DNA of 64,000 nucleotides from Mobiluncus sp963511525 (GCF_963511525.1 NZ_CAUPIY010000009.1:1-64000), one strand, 5' to 3'. Shown: positions 8,021 to 16,887, counted from the first letter of the stretch. A program made the numbers and translations. The notes: a model not told the origin generated them from the letters alone.

Positions 8021-10045
8021 TTAGATATCCAAGAACCGCACGTCTTGGGCGTTGCGTTGGATAAAGGCGCGGCGCGAACTCACGTCCTCGCCCATGAGCA
8101 GCGAAAATACTTCGTCAGCGGAGGCGGCCTCGTCCATCGTGACCTGTTTCAACAGTCGCACACTGGGATCCATCGTGGTTTCCCACAGTTCCTGGGCGCT
8201 CATCTCGCCCAGGCCTTTGTAGCGTTGAATCCCGCCCTCCTTGGGCATTCGCGCCCCAGAGTCCAGGCCCAAAGTGACCAGCTTTTCCTTTTCCTTGTCG
8301 GAATAGACGAACTGGTGAGGTTTGTTGGACCACTTCAGGCGGTAGAGCGGCGGGGTGGCCAGGAACACGTGACCGTTTTCGATGAGCGGACGCATATAGC
8401 GGAACAGCAGGGTCAGCAGCAGGGTGGTGATGTGTTGGCCGTCCACGTCGGCGTCTGCCATCAGCACAATCTTGTAGTAGCGCAGTTTCGACAGGTCGAA
8501 ATCTTCGCCGATACCGGTGCCGAAAGCGGTGATGAGGGACTGGATTTCCTTGTTGTCCAAAGCGCGGTCCAGGCGGGCCTTTTCAACGTTGAGGATTTTG
8601 CCGCGCAACGGCAGGATAGCCTGGTGAGCCGGGTCGCGTCCCGCCACCGCTGAACCGCCTGCCGAATCGCCCTCGACCAGGAAAATTTCGCATTCGGAAG
8701 CGTCCCGGCTGGAGCAATCCCGCAGCTTGCCGGGCATTGAGAAGGAATCCAGGGCGGTCTTGCGCCGGGTCGCGTCCCGGGCTTTCCGCGCCGCGTTACG
8801 GGCCTGCTGGGCGGACTGGGCTTTGGAAATAATCGCCTTGCATTCCGCCGGGTGGGCATCGAACCAGTCCCCCAGCTGGGAATATACGGTTTGCTGTACG
8901 AAAGTCCGGGCCTCGGTGTTACCGAGTTTCGTTTTCGTCTGGCCCTCAAACTGGGGGTTGCGGATTTTCACGGAAATCACGGCGGTTAAGCCCTCGCGGC
9001 AGTCGTCGCCAGAAAGGTTCTCGTCTTTGTCCTTGATGAAGCCTTTTTCCCGCCCGACCTTGTTCATCAGTGAGGTCAGAGCCGCGCGGAACCCTTCCTC
9101 GTGGGTGCCGCCTTCGGTGGTGTTGATGGTGTTGGCGTAGGTATAGATGGATTCGGAATACGCGCTGGTCCACTGCAGGGCGATTTCCAGCGCCATTGCG
9201 TTATCGGTGTCCTCCACGCTGGACTCAAAGTCGATGATTTCCTCGTGGATAACCTCAGATTTCTTGGTGGTGTTGATGAAATGCACGTAGTCGTGCAACC
9301 CGTTTTCGTAACAGTAAGACACCGAGCGACGTCCGACCTCGGGAGTATCCGCCTCCCCTTCCTGGTCTCCGGTCACGAAATCGCCTTCCGCAGTCACGTT
9401 GGGGCGTTCATCAGTGAGGGTGATGCGCAGTCCCTTGTTCAGGAAAGCCATCTGTTGGAAACGGGTCCGCAGGGTTTCATAGTCAAAATCGACAGTTTCA
9501 AAAATATCCGGATCCGGGTAAAACACCTGAACAGTCCCGGTTTCATCGGTGGGTTCGCCGCGACGCAGCGGCTGGATGACTTTGCCCCCGTCGCCAAACT
9601 CAATATGCCATTCGTAACCGTCACGTTTCACGGTGGTCAAAATCCTGGTGGACAGGGCGTTTACCACCGAAATGCCGACCCCGTGCAAACCGCCGGACAC
9701 CGCGTAAGACGAGCCGCCGAACTTGCCTCCCGCGTGCAGAATCGTCATGACGACTTCCACCGTGGGGCGGTGTTCACTAGGGTGTTCCGCCACCGGAATA
9801 CCGCGGCCGTTATCAGCCACCTGCACCCCGCCGTCAGCTTGTAAAGTCACCTCAATATGGTCACAGTACCCAGCCAAAGACTCATCGACCGAGTTGTCTA
9901 CCACCTCATAAACCAAGTGGTGTAAGCCCCGCTCTCCGGTGGATCCGATGTACATACCGGGCCGGACTCGCACTGCTTCCAGGCCCTCGAGGACCTTAAT
10001 GTCAGAAGCGTCATAGTGCTCCTCGGGCGTTTCAAAATCGCTCAC
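8021..10045 (-). CDS. gyrB: DNA gyrase subunit B
   Basis: The ATPase subunit of DNA gyrase. A GHKL ATPase domain opens with VLEGLEAVRVRPGMYIGST, followed by EVVDNSVDE and DNGRGIPV; the C-terminal TOPRIM domain contains EGDSAGGSA and DADVDGQHI. I prefer the GTG at 10045 (674 residues, MSDFETPEEHYD...) because GGAG lies 8 nt upstream. A GTG at 10078 would add 11 residues (MAKKPKKGDTN), but that Lys-rich stretch is largely the translation of the ribosome binding site itself. The dciA stop to gyrB start gap of about 200 bp could hold the gyrBA promoter. Confidence 0.97.
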   Translation of the reverse strand: MSDFETPEEHYDASDIKVLEGLEAVRVRPGMYIGSTGERGLHHLVYEVVDNSVDESLAGYCDHIEVTLQADGGVQVADNGRGIPVAEHPSEHRPTVEVVMTILHAGGKFGGSSYAVSGGLHGVGISVVNALSTRILTTVKRDGYEWHIEFGDGGKVIQPLRRGEPTDETGTVQVFYPDPDIFETVDFDYETLRTRFQQMAFLNKGLRITLTDERPNVTAEGDFVTGDQEGEADTPEVGRRSVSYCYENGLHDYVHFINTTKKSEVIHEEIIDFESSVEDTDNAMALEIALQWTSAYSESIYTYANTINTTEGGTHEEGFRAALTSLMNKVGREKGFIKDKDENLSGDDCREGLTAVISVKIRNPQFEGQTKTKLGNTEARTFVQQTVYSQLGDWFDAHPAECKAIISKAQSAQQARNAARKARDATRRKTALDSFSMPGKLRDCSSRDASECEIFLVEGDSAGGSAVAGRDPAHQAILPLRGKILNVEKARLDRALDNKEIQSLITAFGTGIGEDFDLSKLRYYKIVLMADADVDGQHITTLLLTLLFRYMRPLIENGHVFLATPPLYRLKWSNKPHQFVYSDKEKEKLVTLGLDSGARMPKEGGIQRYKGLGEMSAQELWETTMDPSVRLLKQVTMDEAASADEVFSLLMGEDVSSRRAFIQRNAQDVRFLDI

Positions 10046-10245
10046 GTTTGTGTCTCCTTTTTTCGGCTTTTTCGCCACTATAATCCTATCGAATTTTTTG
10101 GCGATTGCCCTTTAGAGACGCGTAAAGACTGATTTAACACGTTTTATGTGTAATTCGTGAGCAACTAGGTTTGCGGGTTCTGCGGGCCGTAAATCCCGAC
10201 TTTATAGTTTCAACAAGTTTTGGCATCAGGCCGGTTGGCCCGGTT

Positions 10246-10953
10246 TTAGCCGTAGGTGTCACGCGGTCCACGCCCCGGAACACTGCGCGGTCCGTGGTTC
10301 CAGGACGGCACCTGGGGACCGCGGATAATGACTTGGTTCACCACTCCCGCCCCGAGCCGCCGATTCAGTTGTTTAATCAGTTCGGAGAGCAAATATTTCA
10401 GCTGGGTGGCCCAAGCGGTGGAGTCGGTACGGACGATGAGTTTGCCCCCCTCGAAACTCTCTACCGTGGAATGGGCCGCGACCTGGGCACCGACATATTC
10501 GTCCCAATGTTTTTTTACGTCCGCTATCTCTAGCGGAGTCTGCCACCCCAGACGCCGAGCCAGATGCCCCAGCAGGAACCCGGCCTGCTGCGGGTCGTTA
10601 CGGGAGGGGCGCGACAGGTCCGTAAAACTGGCGGTGGCCGGTCCCAGGGCAGCCAACTGCTCTATCTGGTGAGGTGTGGAACCGAGGCTTTTGGCCAGGT
10701 CGGCGTAATATTTTTTCGCGATTTCGCGATCCAGCCATTCCCGTTCGCTCAAACTCTCGGTCTCTGGCGCAGCGGTGGAAAACCCACGCACTTTCCCGGT
10801 GAGGGGGTAAAAGCCCTGGCTAAACATGAGTTCCCGGTAACGTTTCAAGGCGCGGCGCGGCAGGGGGGAATGCATGGTGGGGTACAGCCCGGAATAGTCG
10901 ATGCCTTTAGCCACGAGCGAGCCCTCCCCTGCTGACGGTAACTGTCCTGCCAT
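10246..10953 (-). CDS. DciA-like protein (DUF721) between recF and gyrB
   Basis: A 235-residue protein of the DUF721/DciA family, which loads or regulates the replicative helicase DnaB where DnaC is absent. The conserved part is the C-terminal ~110 residues: DVKKHWDEYVGAQVAAHS, VRTDSTAWATQLKYL and the actinobacterial tail IRGPQVPSW...GRGPRDTYG. The N-terminal half is variable. Its place between recF and gyrB equals that of Rv0004 in M. tuberculosis. The start codon lies 10 bp after the recF stop, with AGGA just upstream, so translation is probably coupled to recF. The DnaB it should act on is encoded at 37.3-38.7 kb. Confidence 0.88.
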   Translation of the reverse strand: MAGQLPSAGEGSLVAKGIDYSGLYPTMHSPLPRRALKRYRELMFSQGFYPLTGKVRGFSTAAPETESLSEREWLDREIAKKYYADLAKSLGSTPHQIEQLAALGPATASFTDLSRPSRNDPQQAGFLLGHLARRLGWQTPLEIADVKKHWDEYVGAQVAAHSTVESFEGGKLIVRTDSTAWATQLKYLLSELIKQLNRRLGAGVVNQVIIRGPQVPSWNHGPRSVPGRGPRDTYG

Positions 10954-10963
10954 TATCCTGCCA

Positions 10964-12205
10964 TTATTGCAAAAAATCCGGTGCCGCTCCCTGACCGAGG
11001 GTCTCTACGCTGCTCTCGCGAGTTTCCTGGTCGAGGGTGACGCGGTAGAACGCGGCGTGCAGGGCGTCGGGGATTTCGGTTCCGGTGGCGGAGGTCAAAA
11101 ACATCTGGTCAGCCTGGTCGATAGCCCATAGCAGGGCAGCGCGGCGCTGTTCATCGAGTTCGGCGAACACGTCATCTAACAGCAGTACCGGGGCGTCAGC
11201 AAAGTTGTCGCGCAGCAGGGAAAACTCCGCCAAACGCAGGCTCAAAGCGTAGGACCAGGACTCGCCGTGGGAGGCGAACCCCTTGACCGGCAAGCCGTTC
11301 AAGGCTAGTTCCAGTTCGTCGCGGTGCGGACCGACCAGGTTGACCCCGCGCCGAGCCTCATCGGCACGGCGCCGCTCCAGGGCTTGGCGAAACGCGGCAG
11401 TCAATGAATCCGGGTCTGACCACAGTTTTTGTTGTTCGCTGGCGGGCAGGTCGAGAGTTTTCGTGACACTGTCCGCGTAGGTTAGCCCCACCGGGGCAGG
11501 GTGTCCGGCGATTCGGGCATACACCTGGGGCAGGTGCGCGCCCAACTTGTCGATGACCCACGCCCGCTCACTCATGATTTCCACCGCCGCCGGCACTAGG
11601 GCATCATCCCAGATAGACAGCTGAATTTCATCGATAGGGGCACGGCGTTTCGCCAGGTCTTTCAGGTAAGCTCCGCGCTGGCGGGCGACCTTCGTGTATT
11701 CGCTCAACGCCCCGGCCAGGGTCGGGCGCAGCTGGATGGCGATACGGTCCAAGAACGTGCGGCGGGCAGCGGGGTCGCCTTGCACCAGCTGTAAATCTTC
11801 GGGAGCAAACAGCACGGTCGAGAGGTGTCCCAGCAGGGAGCGCGGGCGCACGTTGTGCCGGTTTATCATGGCGCGGTTGGCCCGGCCCGCCAACAGTTCA
11901 ATCTCTAGCAGTTCCCCGTTAGCGTCCGGGTTCGCAATGTCACTACCGGGGTGAATCCGGGCCCGAATCACTCCCGCGCGCGGGGGCGCACTGGGGTCGG
12001 CCGTGTCTCCGGTTTCGCGAAAAATCAGGCTCGCATCGGTACCAATCCGGTGCGAAGCCAGCACCGCCAGGTAGTTTAGCGCCTCTAACAAGTTCGTTTT
12101 GCCTTGCCCATTGGCGCCGACAAAGACGTTGGCTCCCGTTGGAAAGTGCACAATCACCTGACGGTAGGAACGAAACCAGTCCAGAGCAAGGTCGGAAACA
12201 AACAC
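10964..12205 (-). CDS. recF: DNA replication and repair protein RecF
   Basis: A 413-residue SMC-like ATPase that helps load RecA at single-strand gaps together with RecO and RecR. It has the Walker A motif GANGQGKTN near residues 30-38 and Walker B plus D-loop VLLLDDVFAELDEQRR near the C-terminus. The N-terminus (MFVSDLALDWFRSYR) is canonical. It lies 46 bp downstream of dnaN in the conserved dnaA-dnaN-recF order and is followed after 10 bp by dciA. Confidence 0.97.
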   Translation of the reverse strand: MFVSDLALDWFRSYRQVIVHFPTGANVFVGANGQGKTNLLEALNYLAVLASHRIGTDASLIFRETGDTADPSAPPRAGVIRARIHPGSDIANPDANGELLEIELLAGRANRAMINRHNVRPRSLLGHLSTVLFAPEDLQLVQGDPAARRTFLDRIAIQLRPTLAGALSEYTKVARQRGAYLKDLAKRRAPIDEIQLSIWDDALVPAAVEIMSERAWVIDKLGAHLPQVYARIAGHPAPVGLTYADSVTKTLDLPASEQQKLWSDPDSLTAAFRQALERRRADEARRGVNLVGPHRDELELALNGLPVKGFASHGESWSYALSLRLAEFSLLRDNFADAPVLLLDDVFAELDEQRRAALLWAIDQADQMFLTSATGTEIPDALHAAFYRVTLDQETRESSVETLGQGAAPDFLQ

Positions 12206-12251
12206 GCGCCCCCCAAAAACCTCTCTTGGCCTACCCCTTATAAAGAAAACT

Positions 12252-13394
12252 TTAGATGCTGGTGCGGATGGGCATAATCAGGTAGCGGAACGTCAGGTTG
12301 TCGTCCCCGGTTTCGTCTTTTTGACCGGTGATGACCACAGGTTTCGCCTCATCTTTGAACGACAGGCGCGCATAGGGTTCATCGATAGCGCCCAAGCCCT
12401 CCAGCAGCATCCGCGAGTTGAAAGACACCGCAATGTCCGGGCCGTTCAGCAGGGCGGGAATCGTGTCGCTGGCGCTGTTTTCCCCGCCATTACCCGCCAG
12501 GAACTCCAGCTGACCGGCGCTAAATCGCAGGGAAATTTGTTGATTGGATAGATTCGAGGACACAATCGCCACCCGCTTGGCGGTCTCAATAAACTGATCG
12601 ACCTTTACCACGGCCGTAACATTAATCGGTTCGGGGAACAGACGGCGCACGTCAGGATAGTTTCCGTCGTTAATCTGGGAGGTAAACACGCGTCCGTTCG
12701 CACTCAAACCAATCAGGGAAGCGGGACTGTCGGCGGAACCTGCCGCGATTTCGACATCACCGGCGGTGGCAATGTTCTTTGCCGCATCACTCAAGTTCTT
12801 GGCTTTCACCACCAGGTCTTGGTCCCCGCCCTGGCCACCTGCCCACGGCATCTCCTTCAACGCCATCCGGTAACGGTCAGTCGCCAAGAGATAGAGCTTG
12901 TCCGGGCGAACCTCCAGAGAAATGCCCGTCAGCAGCGGCAACGTTTCGTCACGAGAGGCGGCCACCGCGACTTGTGAAACCGAATGAGCAAAAGCGGCGG
13001 CATCAACCTTCCCGGCACTGGGCGGCAACTGCGGCAACGACGGGTATTCCTCAGAATGCATCATGATGAGATTTTGTTTGAAAGAACCACAAGTGATGTG
13101 CAGGTAGTTTTCCTCCGTCGCGAACGTCACCAGGTCGGCGCTGGTCGGCAAGGCTCGTGCCGTTTCGCTGAGCAGTTTGCCGTCCACTACCGCCACACCG
13201 GGCTCTGTGACTTCTTCGGCCGCGACCGTCACCCGCGAGGAAACTTCGTAGTCATAGGAGGAAAGCTCGACCCCGTCCTCTCGCGCTTCGATGCGTACCC
13301 CGGAGAGCACCGCCACCGCCGGACGAGGGGAAATCGACCGGGAACTCCATGCCACAGCTTCTGCCAAAGTGTCGCGTCTCAACACGAGTTCCAT
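12252..13394 (-). CDS. dnaN: DNA polymerase III beta sliding clamp
   Basis: A 380-residue clamp made of three similar domains that tethers DNA polymerase III to DNA. It opens with MELVLRRDTLAEAVAWSSRSI and ends with YLIMPIRTSI, the usual clamp C-terminus involved in partner binding. The ATG at 13394 is preceded by AGGAGGAAT-like sequence. It is separated from dnaA by a 778-bp gap, much longer than usual, which contains DnaA boxes and repeats. Confidence 0.97.
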   Translation of the reverse strand: MELVLRRDTLAEAVAWSSRSISPRPAVAVLSGVRIEAREDGVELSSYDYEVSSRVTVAAEEVTEPGVAVVDGKLLSETARALPTSADLVTFATEENYLHITCGSFKQNLIMMHSEEYPSLPQLPPSAGKVDAAAFAHSVSQVAVAASRDETLPLLTGISLEVRPDKLYLLATDRYRMALKEMPWAGGQGGDQDLVVKAKNLSDAAKNIATAGDVEIAAGSADSPASLIGLSANGRVFTSQINDGNYPDVRRLFPEPINVTAVVKVDQFIETAKRVAIVSSNLSNQQISLRFSAGQLEFLAGNGGENSASDTIPALLNGPDIAVSFNSRMLLEGLGAIDEPYARLSFKDEAKPVVITGQKDETGDDNLTFRYLIMPIRTSI

Positions 13395-13682
13395 GAAATT
13401 CCTCCTAAATGCTAAATGTTGTTATACAAACTCTAACCCAAAACGGCATTCTTGAGTACTCCCGCAGGTTGCAGATTTTGCCGACTAACGAGCGGGGTTC
13501 ACGAGCCAAGCCGAGGCTTTTGATGATGGTTGGAGGTCGCAAAATTTTTAAGATTAATTACCTTCATCACCATTGTGAATTCTGTGTAAAACCCGATTTT
13601 CCTAGGCGCCGGTTCGGAATCACAAATCTGTAGTTCAGTTGATAACTTTTGGGACAAACTCGGCGGGCTTGTGAATTAAATG

Positions 13683-13748
13683 CTGTCCACAATTTCTTCC
13701 ACAGCCAATCCCCGAAAAAACCTGCTCTCTTCCCCAGCTTTGTCCACA
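13683..13748 (+). promoter_or_regulatory. DnaA boxes between dnaA and dnaN
   Basis: TTGTCCACA at 13740-13748 is a perfect actinobacterial DnaA box. CTGTCCACA at 13683-13691 differs in the first base. Both face the same way, 57 bp apart. They may belong to oriC or regulate dnaN. Confidence 0.6.
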
Positions 13749-13790
13749 TTCGCGAGTGTGCCCTGGACGTGTCAGCGGAAGAGGTATGAC

Positions 13791-13870
13791 GTGTGGTTTT
13801 GTGCGGTTTTCCGTTCGGGGTCGCAAGAGTGGTCGCAGGTGTGGTTGTGCGCGGTTCCGTTCGGGGTCGC
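13791..13870 (+). repeat. Imperfect direct repeat pair in dnaN-dnaA gap
   Basis: Two copies of about 32-34 bp, at 13791-13824 and 13839-13870, both begin GTGTGGTT and end TTCCGTTCGGGGTCGC. They differ by a two-base length change and a few substitutions. No function is known; they could be protein-binding iterons or a local duplication. Confidence 0.65.
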
Positions 13871-13930
13871 GGGGTTTTTAAAGTAGCCGATGATTGCCCG
13901 TCACCAAATATTGCGGTAACCGGAATGGGA

Positions 13931-14041
13931 GCGGGGGAGGAACCCGTACGACGCTGGGGAGGGGGCCCTATCGCGGCGAGAGCGTAGCGGAGACGCGATG
14001 GGGGAGGGTGCTCCCCCGATGTCGCTAGGTTCCTCCCCCGC
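13931..14041. repeat. GC-rich 111-bp element with 14-bp terminal inverted repeats
   Basis: GCGGGGGAGGAACC at 13931-13944 and its exact complement at 14028-14041 enclose further nested palindromes, including ATCGCG...CGCGAT and GGGGGAG...CTCCCCC near 14000-14016. The composition is much richer in G than the surroundings. It looks like a REP/MITE-type palindromic element or a very stable structure close to the 3' end of dnaA. I cannot tell whether other copies exist outside the window. Confidence 0.6.
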
Positions 14042-14172
14042 GACCCTTGAGCGGTACACCGCGACCCGCCCCACGCACCTTGTGAACTCAAGAGATACTG
14101 TCCGCACCGACCTTGTGAACAGAACAACAAAGGCAGAAGGAAACGAAAAACTGCTGGGGAAAGCAGCTGAAA

Positions 14173-15714
14173 CTAGGATTCGCGGGTGGCACGGCGTACC
14201 GCGTCGGAAATGTCGGAAACCGACTTGAACGTCTGGGTGTCTTCCTTCATGGAGGCTGCGACCTTTTTATTGGCGTGCATGACCGTTGTGTGGTCGCGAC
14301 CCCCGAAAGCGGCTCCGACCTGGGGAAGTGACAGGTCGGTCAGTTCTCGGCACAGGTACATGGCGATTTGGCGCGGTCCCACCACGGTGCGCGACCGGTT
14401 CGCGGAGAGCAGGTCTTCGGACTTCAACGCAAAGTATTGGGCGGTGCAGTCAATAATCATTTCGGGAGTGATCTCTTTGGTGCCCTTGCCGGTCATCAGG
14501 TCGCGAATCGCCAGTTTCGCGGTTTCAATGGTGGCAGGCACGTGGTTGAGCGACCAATACGCCGTGACCCGAATCAAAGCACCTTCTAGGGCGCGAATGT
14601 CCGAATCGACGTTCGAGGCGATGAACTCCGCTACGTCGTCGGGCATCTGCAGGCTTCCGGCCTGGGCTTTTCGACGCAAAATAGCGATGCGCGTCTCTAG
14701 GCTGGGGGGTTGAATATCTGCCATCAAACCCCACTCCAGGCGCGAACGAACCCTTTCCTCGAAGCCTTTCAGCTCTTTGGGAGCCACATCGGAGGTGATG
14801 ACGACCTGTTTTTGTGCGGTGTGCAGCGTATTAAAGGTGTGGAAGAACTCCTCGAGGGTTTGTTCTTTACCGGCCAGGAACTGGATGTCGTCGATGAGCA
14901 GGAAGTCGACTTCCCGGTAACGAGCCTGGAAATCGGCGAAAGTCTGAGAGGCGATGGCGTTGATGAACTCGTTGGTGAACTCCTCGGAGGAAATGTATTT
15001 CACCTTCGAGTCGGGGTACAGCTCCAGGGCGTAGTTACCGATGGCGTGCAACAGGTGGGTTTTTCCCAGACCCGGACCGCCATAGATAAACAGCGGGTTG
15101 TAAGCTTTTGCCGGTGAGGCCACGACAGATTCCGCGGCCGCAGCGGTAAACGAGTTCGAGGAACCGATGACGAAAGAGTCAAAAGTGTAGGTCGGGTTCA
15201 GTCCCGTGTTTTGGTCAATGTGCAGCATTTGGTGGCTTTCCCCCGGTTCCCACACGGGAGCCGCGTGAGCGCTCGGTTGGGCGGGCTGGGGCGGAGCGGG
15301 TTCAAAAGTTTGGGGTGCGGGAGTCGTGTTACCCAAATTTTCGTCCACCGTCACAATCAAGTTATTGATGGGACGGTTCAGGACCTCACCAAACGTGGTT
15401 TTAAACAGCTCGTAGTACTTTGACTCAATCATGGTCTTGACGTCATTGCTGGAAACCGCCAACACTGCCGCGTCTCCGGATTCCCCCAACCCTTTAGATT
15501 GGCGTATGAGCGCCAAGTCGAAGTCCCCAATTTTGCCTGAAGCACTGAGGTTTTGCAGGGCTCTGACCCAGAAATCGGCTGGTCCAAGGTCGGCGTTGGT
15601 GCCGATTTCCCAGGCCGCATCGTCCACGGTAAGTACTCTCCTTGGCTCGAAATCCATCCAGATAAAACTGAATAAATCTTGCCACTCTTTAGTGAAATCC
15701 ACAAAGTTATCCAC
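14173..15714 (-). CDS. dnaA: Chromosomal replication initiator DnaA
   Basis: A 513-residue AAA+ initiator. Walker A is GGPGLGKTHLLHA, Walker B is FLLIDDIQFLAG, and the C-terminal DNA-binding domain ends with VGAAFGGRDHTTVMHANKKV, the DnaA-box-binding signature. Domain I (about residues 1-110) is divergent from typical actinobacterial DnaA. The start is uncertain: the GTG at 15714 has no clear ribosome binding site and lies inside a DnaA box, and another GTG follows four codons on. DnaA binding there would directly block transcription or initiation, suggesting autoregulation. The gene is the start of the minus-strand replication cluster. Confidence 0.95.
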   Translation of the reverse strand: MDNFVDFTKEWQDLFSFIWMDFEPRRVLTVDDAAWEIGTNADLGPADFWVRALQNLSASGKIGDFDLALIRQSKGLGESGDAAVLAVSSNDVKTMIESKYYELFKTTFGEVLNRPINNLIVTVDENLGNTTPAPQTFEPAPPQPAQPSAHAAPVWEPGESHQMLHIDQNTGLNPTYTFDSFVIGSSNSFTAAAAESVVASPAKAYNPLFIYGGPGLGKTHLLHAIGNYALELYPDSKVKYISSEEFTNEFINAIASQTFADFQARYREVDFLLIDDIQFLAGKEQTLEEFFHTFNTLHTAQKQVVITSDVAPKELKGFEERVRSRLEWGLMADIQPPSLETRIAILRRKAQAGSLQMPDDVAEFIASNVDSDIRALEGALIRVTAYWSLNHVPATIETAKLAIRDLMTGKGTKEITPEMIIDCTAQYFALKSEDLLSANRSRTVVGPRQIAMYLCRELTDLSLPQVGAAFGGRDHTTVMHANKKVAASMKEDTQTFKSVSDISDAVRRATRES

Positions 15715-15727
15715 AGCCTGTGGACAA
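15707..15727. promoter_or_regulatory. Paired inverted DnaA boxes at the dnaA start
   Basis: TTATCCACA (15707-15715) and TGTGGACAA (15719-15727, complement TTGTCCACA) face each other across 3 bp, overlapping the first codons of dnaA. Both are perfect DnaA boxes. The gene-orientation switch (minus to the left, plus to the right) places the replication origin or its edge in this 200-bp dnaA-rpmH gap. Autoregulation of dnaA is the likely role. Confidence 0.75.
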
Positions 15728-15822
15728 AGTTACAACGGTGTAACTTCGGTATGAGGTGCAGTTACATGCAAGTTTTCCAATTTTTTCCTGGCTGGTGCGC
15801 GCGGCGGGACTTTTGCGCTAAT

Positions 15823-15852
15823 TTGCAAGGAACCTGTCATTTGGGATAAATT
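15823..15852 (+). promoter_or_regulatory. Putative rpmH promoter
   Basis: TTGCAA (15823-15828) and TAAATT (15847-15852) are separated by 18 bp, about 65 bp upstream of rpmH. This is a reasonable sigma-A type promoter by position, but is not proven by sequence alone. Confidence 0.4.
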
Positions 15853-15880
15853 AGAGCTTCGTCTTATGACTTGACTGCGG

Positions 15881-15905
15881 CCCGGGTTTGCCCGGGATTA
15901 TTTTT
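15881..15905 (+). promoter_or_regulatory. Leader hairpin before rpmH
   Basis: CCCGGG (15881-15886) can pair with CCCGGG (15891-15896) across a 4-nt loop, followed by ATTATTTTT. This looks like a small attenuator or terminator in the rpmH leader, just before the GGAG ribosome binding site at 15908-15911. Confidence 0.4.
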
Positions 15906-15917
15906 CAGGAGAACAAA

Positions 15918-16055
15918 GTGACTAAGCGGACTTATCAGCCCCATAATCGTCGCCGCGCCCACAAGCACGGCTTCCGAAATCGTATGGCCACCCGTGGGGG
16001 ACGGGCGGTAATCAGCGCTCGGCGTCGTCGCGGCCGGAAGCGTCTGGCGGTCTAA
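15918..16055 (+). CDS. rpmH: Ribosomal protein L34
   Basis: A 45-residue basic ribosomal protein of the large subunit. It begins TKRTYQPHNRRRAHKHGF and ends SARRRRGRKRLAV, the canonical L34 sequence. The start is GTG at 15918, with GGAG 6 nt upstream. It is the first gene of the plus-strand rpmH-rnpA-yidD-yidC-jag-rsmG group and diverges from dnaA. Confidence 0.97.
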   Translation: MTKRTYQPHNRRRAHKHGFRNRMATRGGRAVISARRRRGRKRLAV

Positions 16056-16065
16056 GCCCACACTG

Positions 16066-16464
16066 ATGCTGGCCAAGGCTAACCGGCTGACCCGCGCTCA
16101 GGACTTTCGCCTAGCGATGCGCGAGGGAAGCCACGCTCACAGCCCTAACCTGGTGTTACACCAATTTGTCGGTACAGGAGACGAACCGGCTCGCATCGGT
16201 TTCGTCGTGGCCAAGCGGTTTGTGAAACACGCTACTGGACGCAACCTCATTAAACGTCGCTTGCGTAACTTGGTGCGCGGCCGCATTCGGCAGTTTCCGG
16301 TGGGTTCTGTAAACGTGTTTTATGCCAAAGCTGGCATCGCTGAGGTGGACTATTCCCAGCTGGAAAACCAAGTCGGGGTGGTGTTGCAAAAGATGGCTCG
16401 CAAACGTCACCAGGCGCTTTTACATTCCCTTCAGCCCGGTTCATCGAGTTTCCCGCGAGGGTAG
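16066..16464 (+). CDS. rnpA: Ribonuclease P protein component
   Basis: A 132-residue RNA-binding protein subunit of RNase P, which trims tRNA 5' leaders. The N-terminus MLAKANRLTRAQDFRLAMREG and the RNR-type motif HATGRNLIKRRLRNLVR are typical. The start lies 10 bp after rpmH, the usual tight coupling of these two genes. The C-terminal ~20 residues (after KRHQALLHSL) are variable. Confidence 0.95.
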   Translation: MLAKANRLTRAQDFRLAMREGSHAHSPNLVLHQFVGTGDEPARIGFVVAKRFVKHATGRNLIKRRLRNLVRGRIRQFPVGSVNVFYAKAGIAEVDYSQLENQVGVVLQKMARKRHQALLHSLQPGSSSFPRG

Positions 16465-16488
16465 ACCCTAAAAGTTAGGATAGATGCG

Positions 16489-16887
16489 GTGTTAACAGGC
16501 AAGGCAGTATGGCGGTGGGGATGGCACCTGCCGGCGAATCTGGCGCGCTTGCTGATACATATTTATCAACATACTTTGTCAAAGGCGTTCGGGCCGGTTT
16601 GTAAGTATTATCCCAGCTGTTCGCACTATGCGGACCTGGCTTTGCAAGTACACGGATTTTGGAAAGGCTCAGCGCTGACCGTGTGGCGGCTGCTACGGTG
16701 CAACCCCTACTCTGACGGAGGCGTGGACTACCCTCCGGTCAAAGGCTCCTGGACCAATCCGTGGACCGAACCTGGCAGTGTCAGTGCCCAAACTTATGGC
16801 TTTTTCCCCGGTCAGAACCCACTGTGGACCGCCGGGGCGAGAGGGGAAACTATGGAAACGAAAGAAGGAGTGGTGTCATGCTGCTGA
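16489..16887 (+). CDS. yidD: Membrane protein insertion efficiency factor YidD
   Basis: A 132-residue member of the YidD family, small membrane-associated proteins that aid YidC-dependent insertion. The conserved core is IHIYQHTLSKAFGPVCKYYP, then SCSHYADLALQVHG and RLLRCNPYSDGGVDYPP, with the conserved cysteines. The C-terminal ~45 residues extend beyond the usual family length. The start is GTG at 16489, with AGGA 9 nt upstream; an ATG at 16484 leads at once to a stop. The gene overlaps yidC by 10 bp. Confidence 0.92.
   Translation: MLTGKAVWRWGWHLPANLARLLIHIYQHTLSKAFGPVCKYYPSCSHYADLALQVHGFWKGSALTVWRLLRCNPYSDGGVDYPPVKGSWTNPWTEPGSVSAQTYGFFPGQNPLWTAGARGETMETKEGVVSCC

Larger units (their letters stand above)
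13395..14172. other. dnaN-dnaA intergenic region, candidate origin segment
   Basis: This 778-bp gap has no convincing gene. It holds one perfect actinobacterial DnaA box (TTGTCCACA, 13740-13748) and an 8-of-9 match (CTGTCCACA, 13683-13691), an AT-rich stretch near 13535-13560, a pair of imperfect direct repeats, and a GC-rich structured element. The dnaN promoter must lie in its left part. In many actinobacteria oriC occupies this gap, but the box density here is low. Confidence 0.5.

Noticed and set aside
9101..9844. 247-codon plus-strand frame opposite gyrB
   Set aside because: Antisense shadow of a strongly conserved gene.
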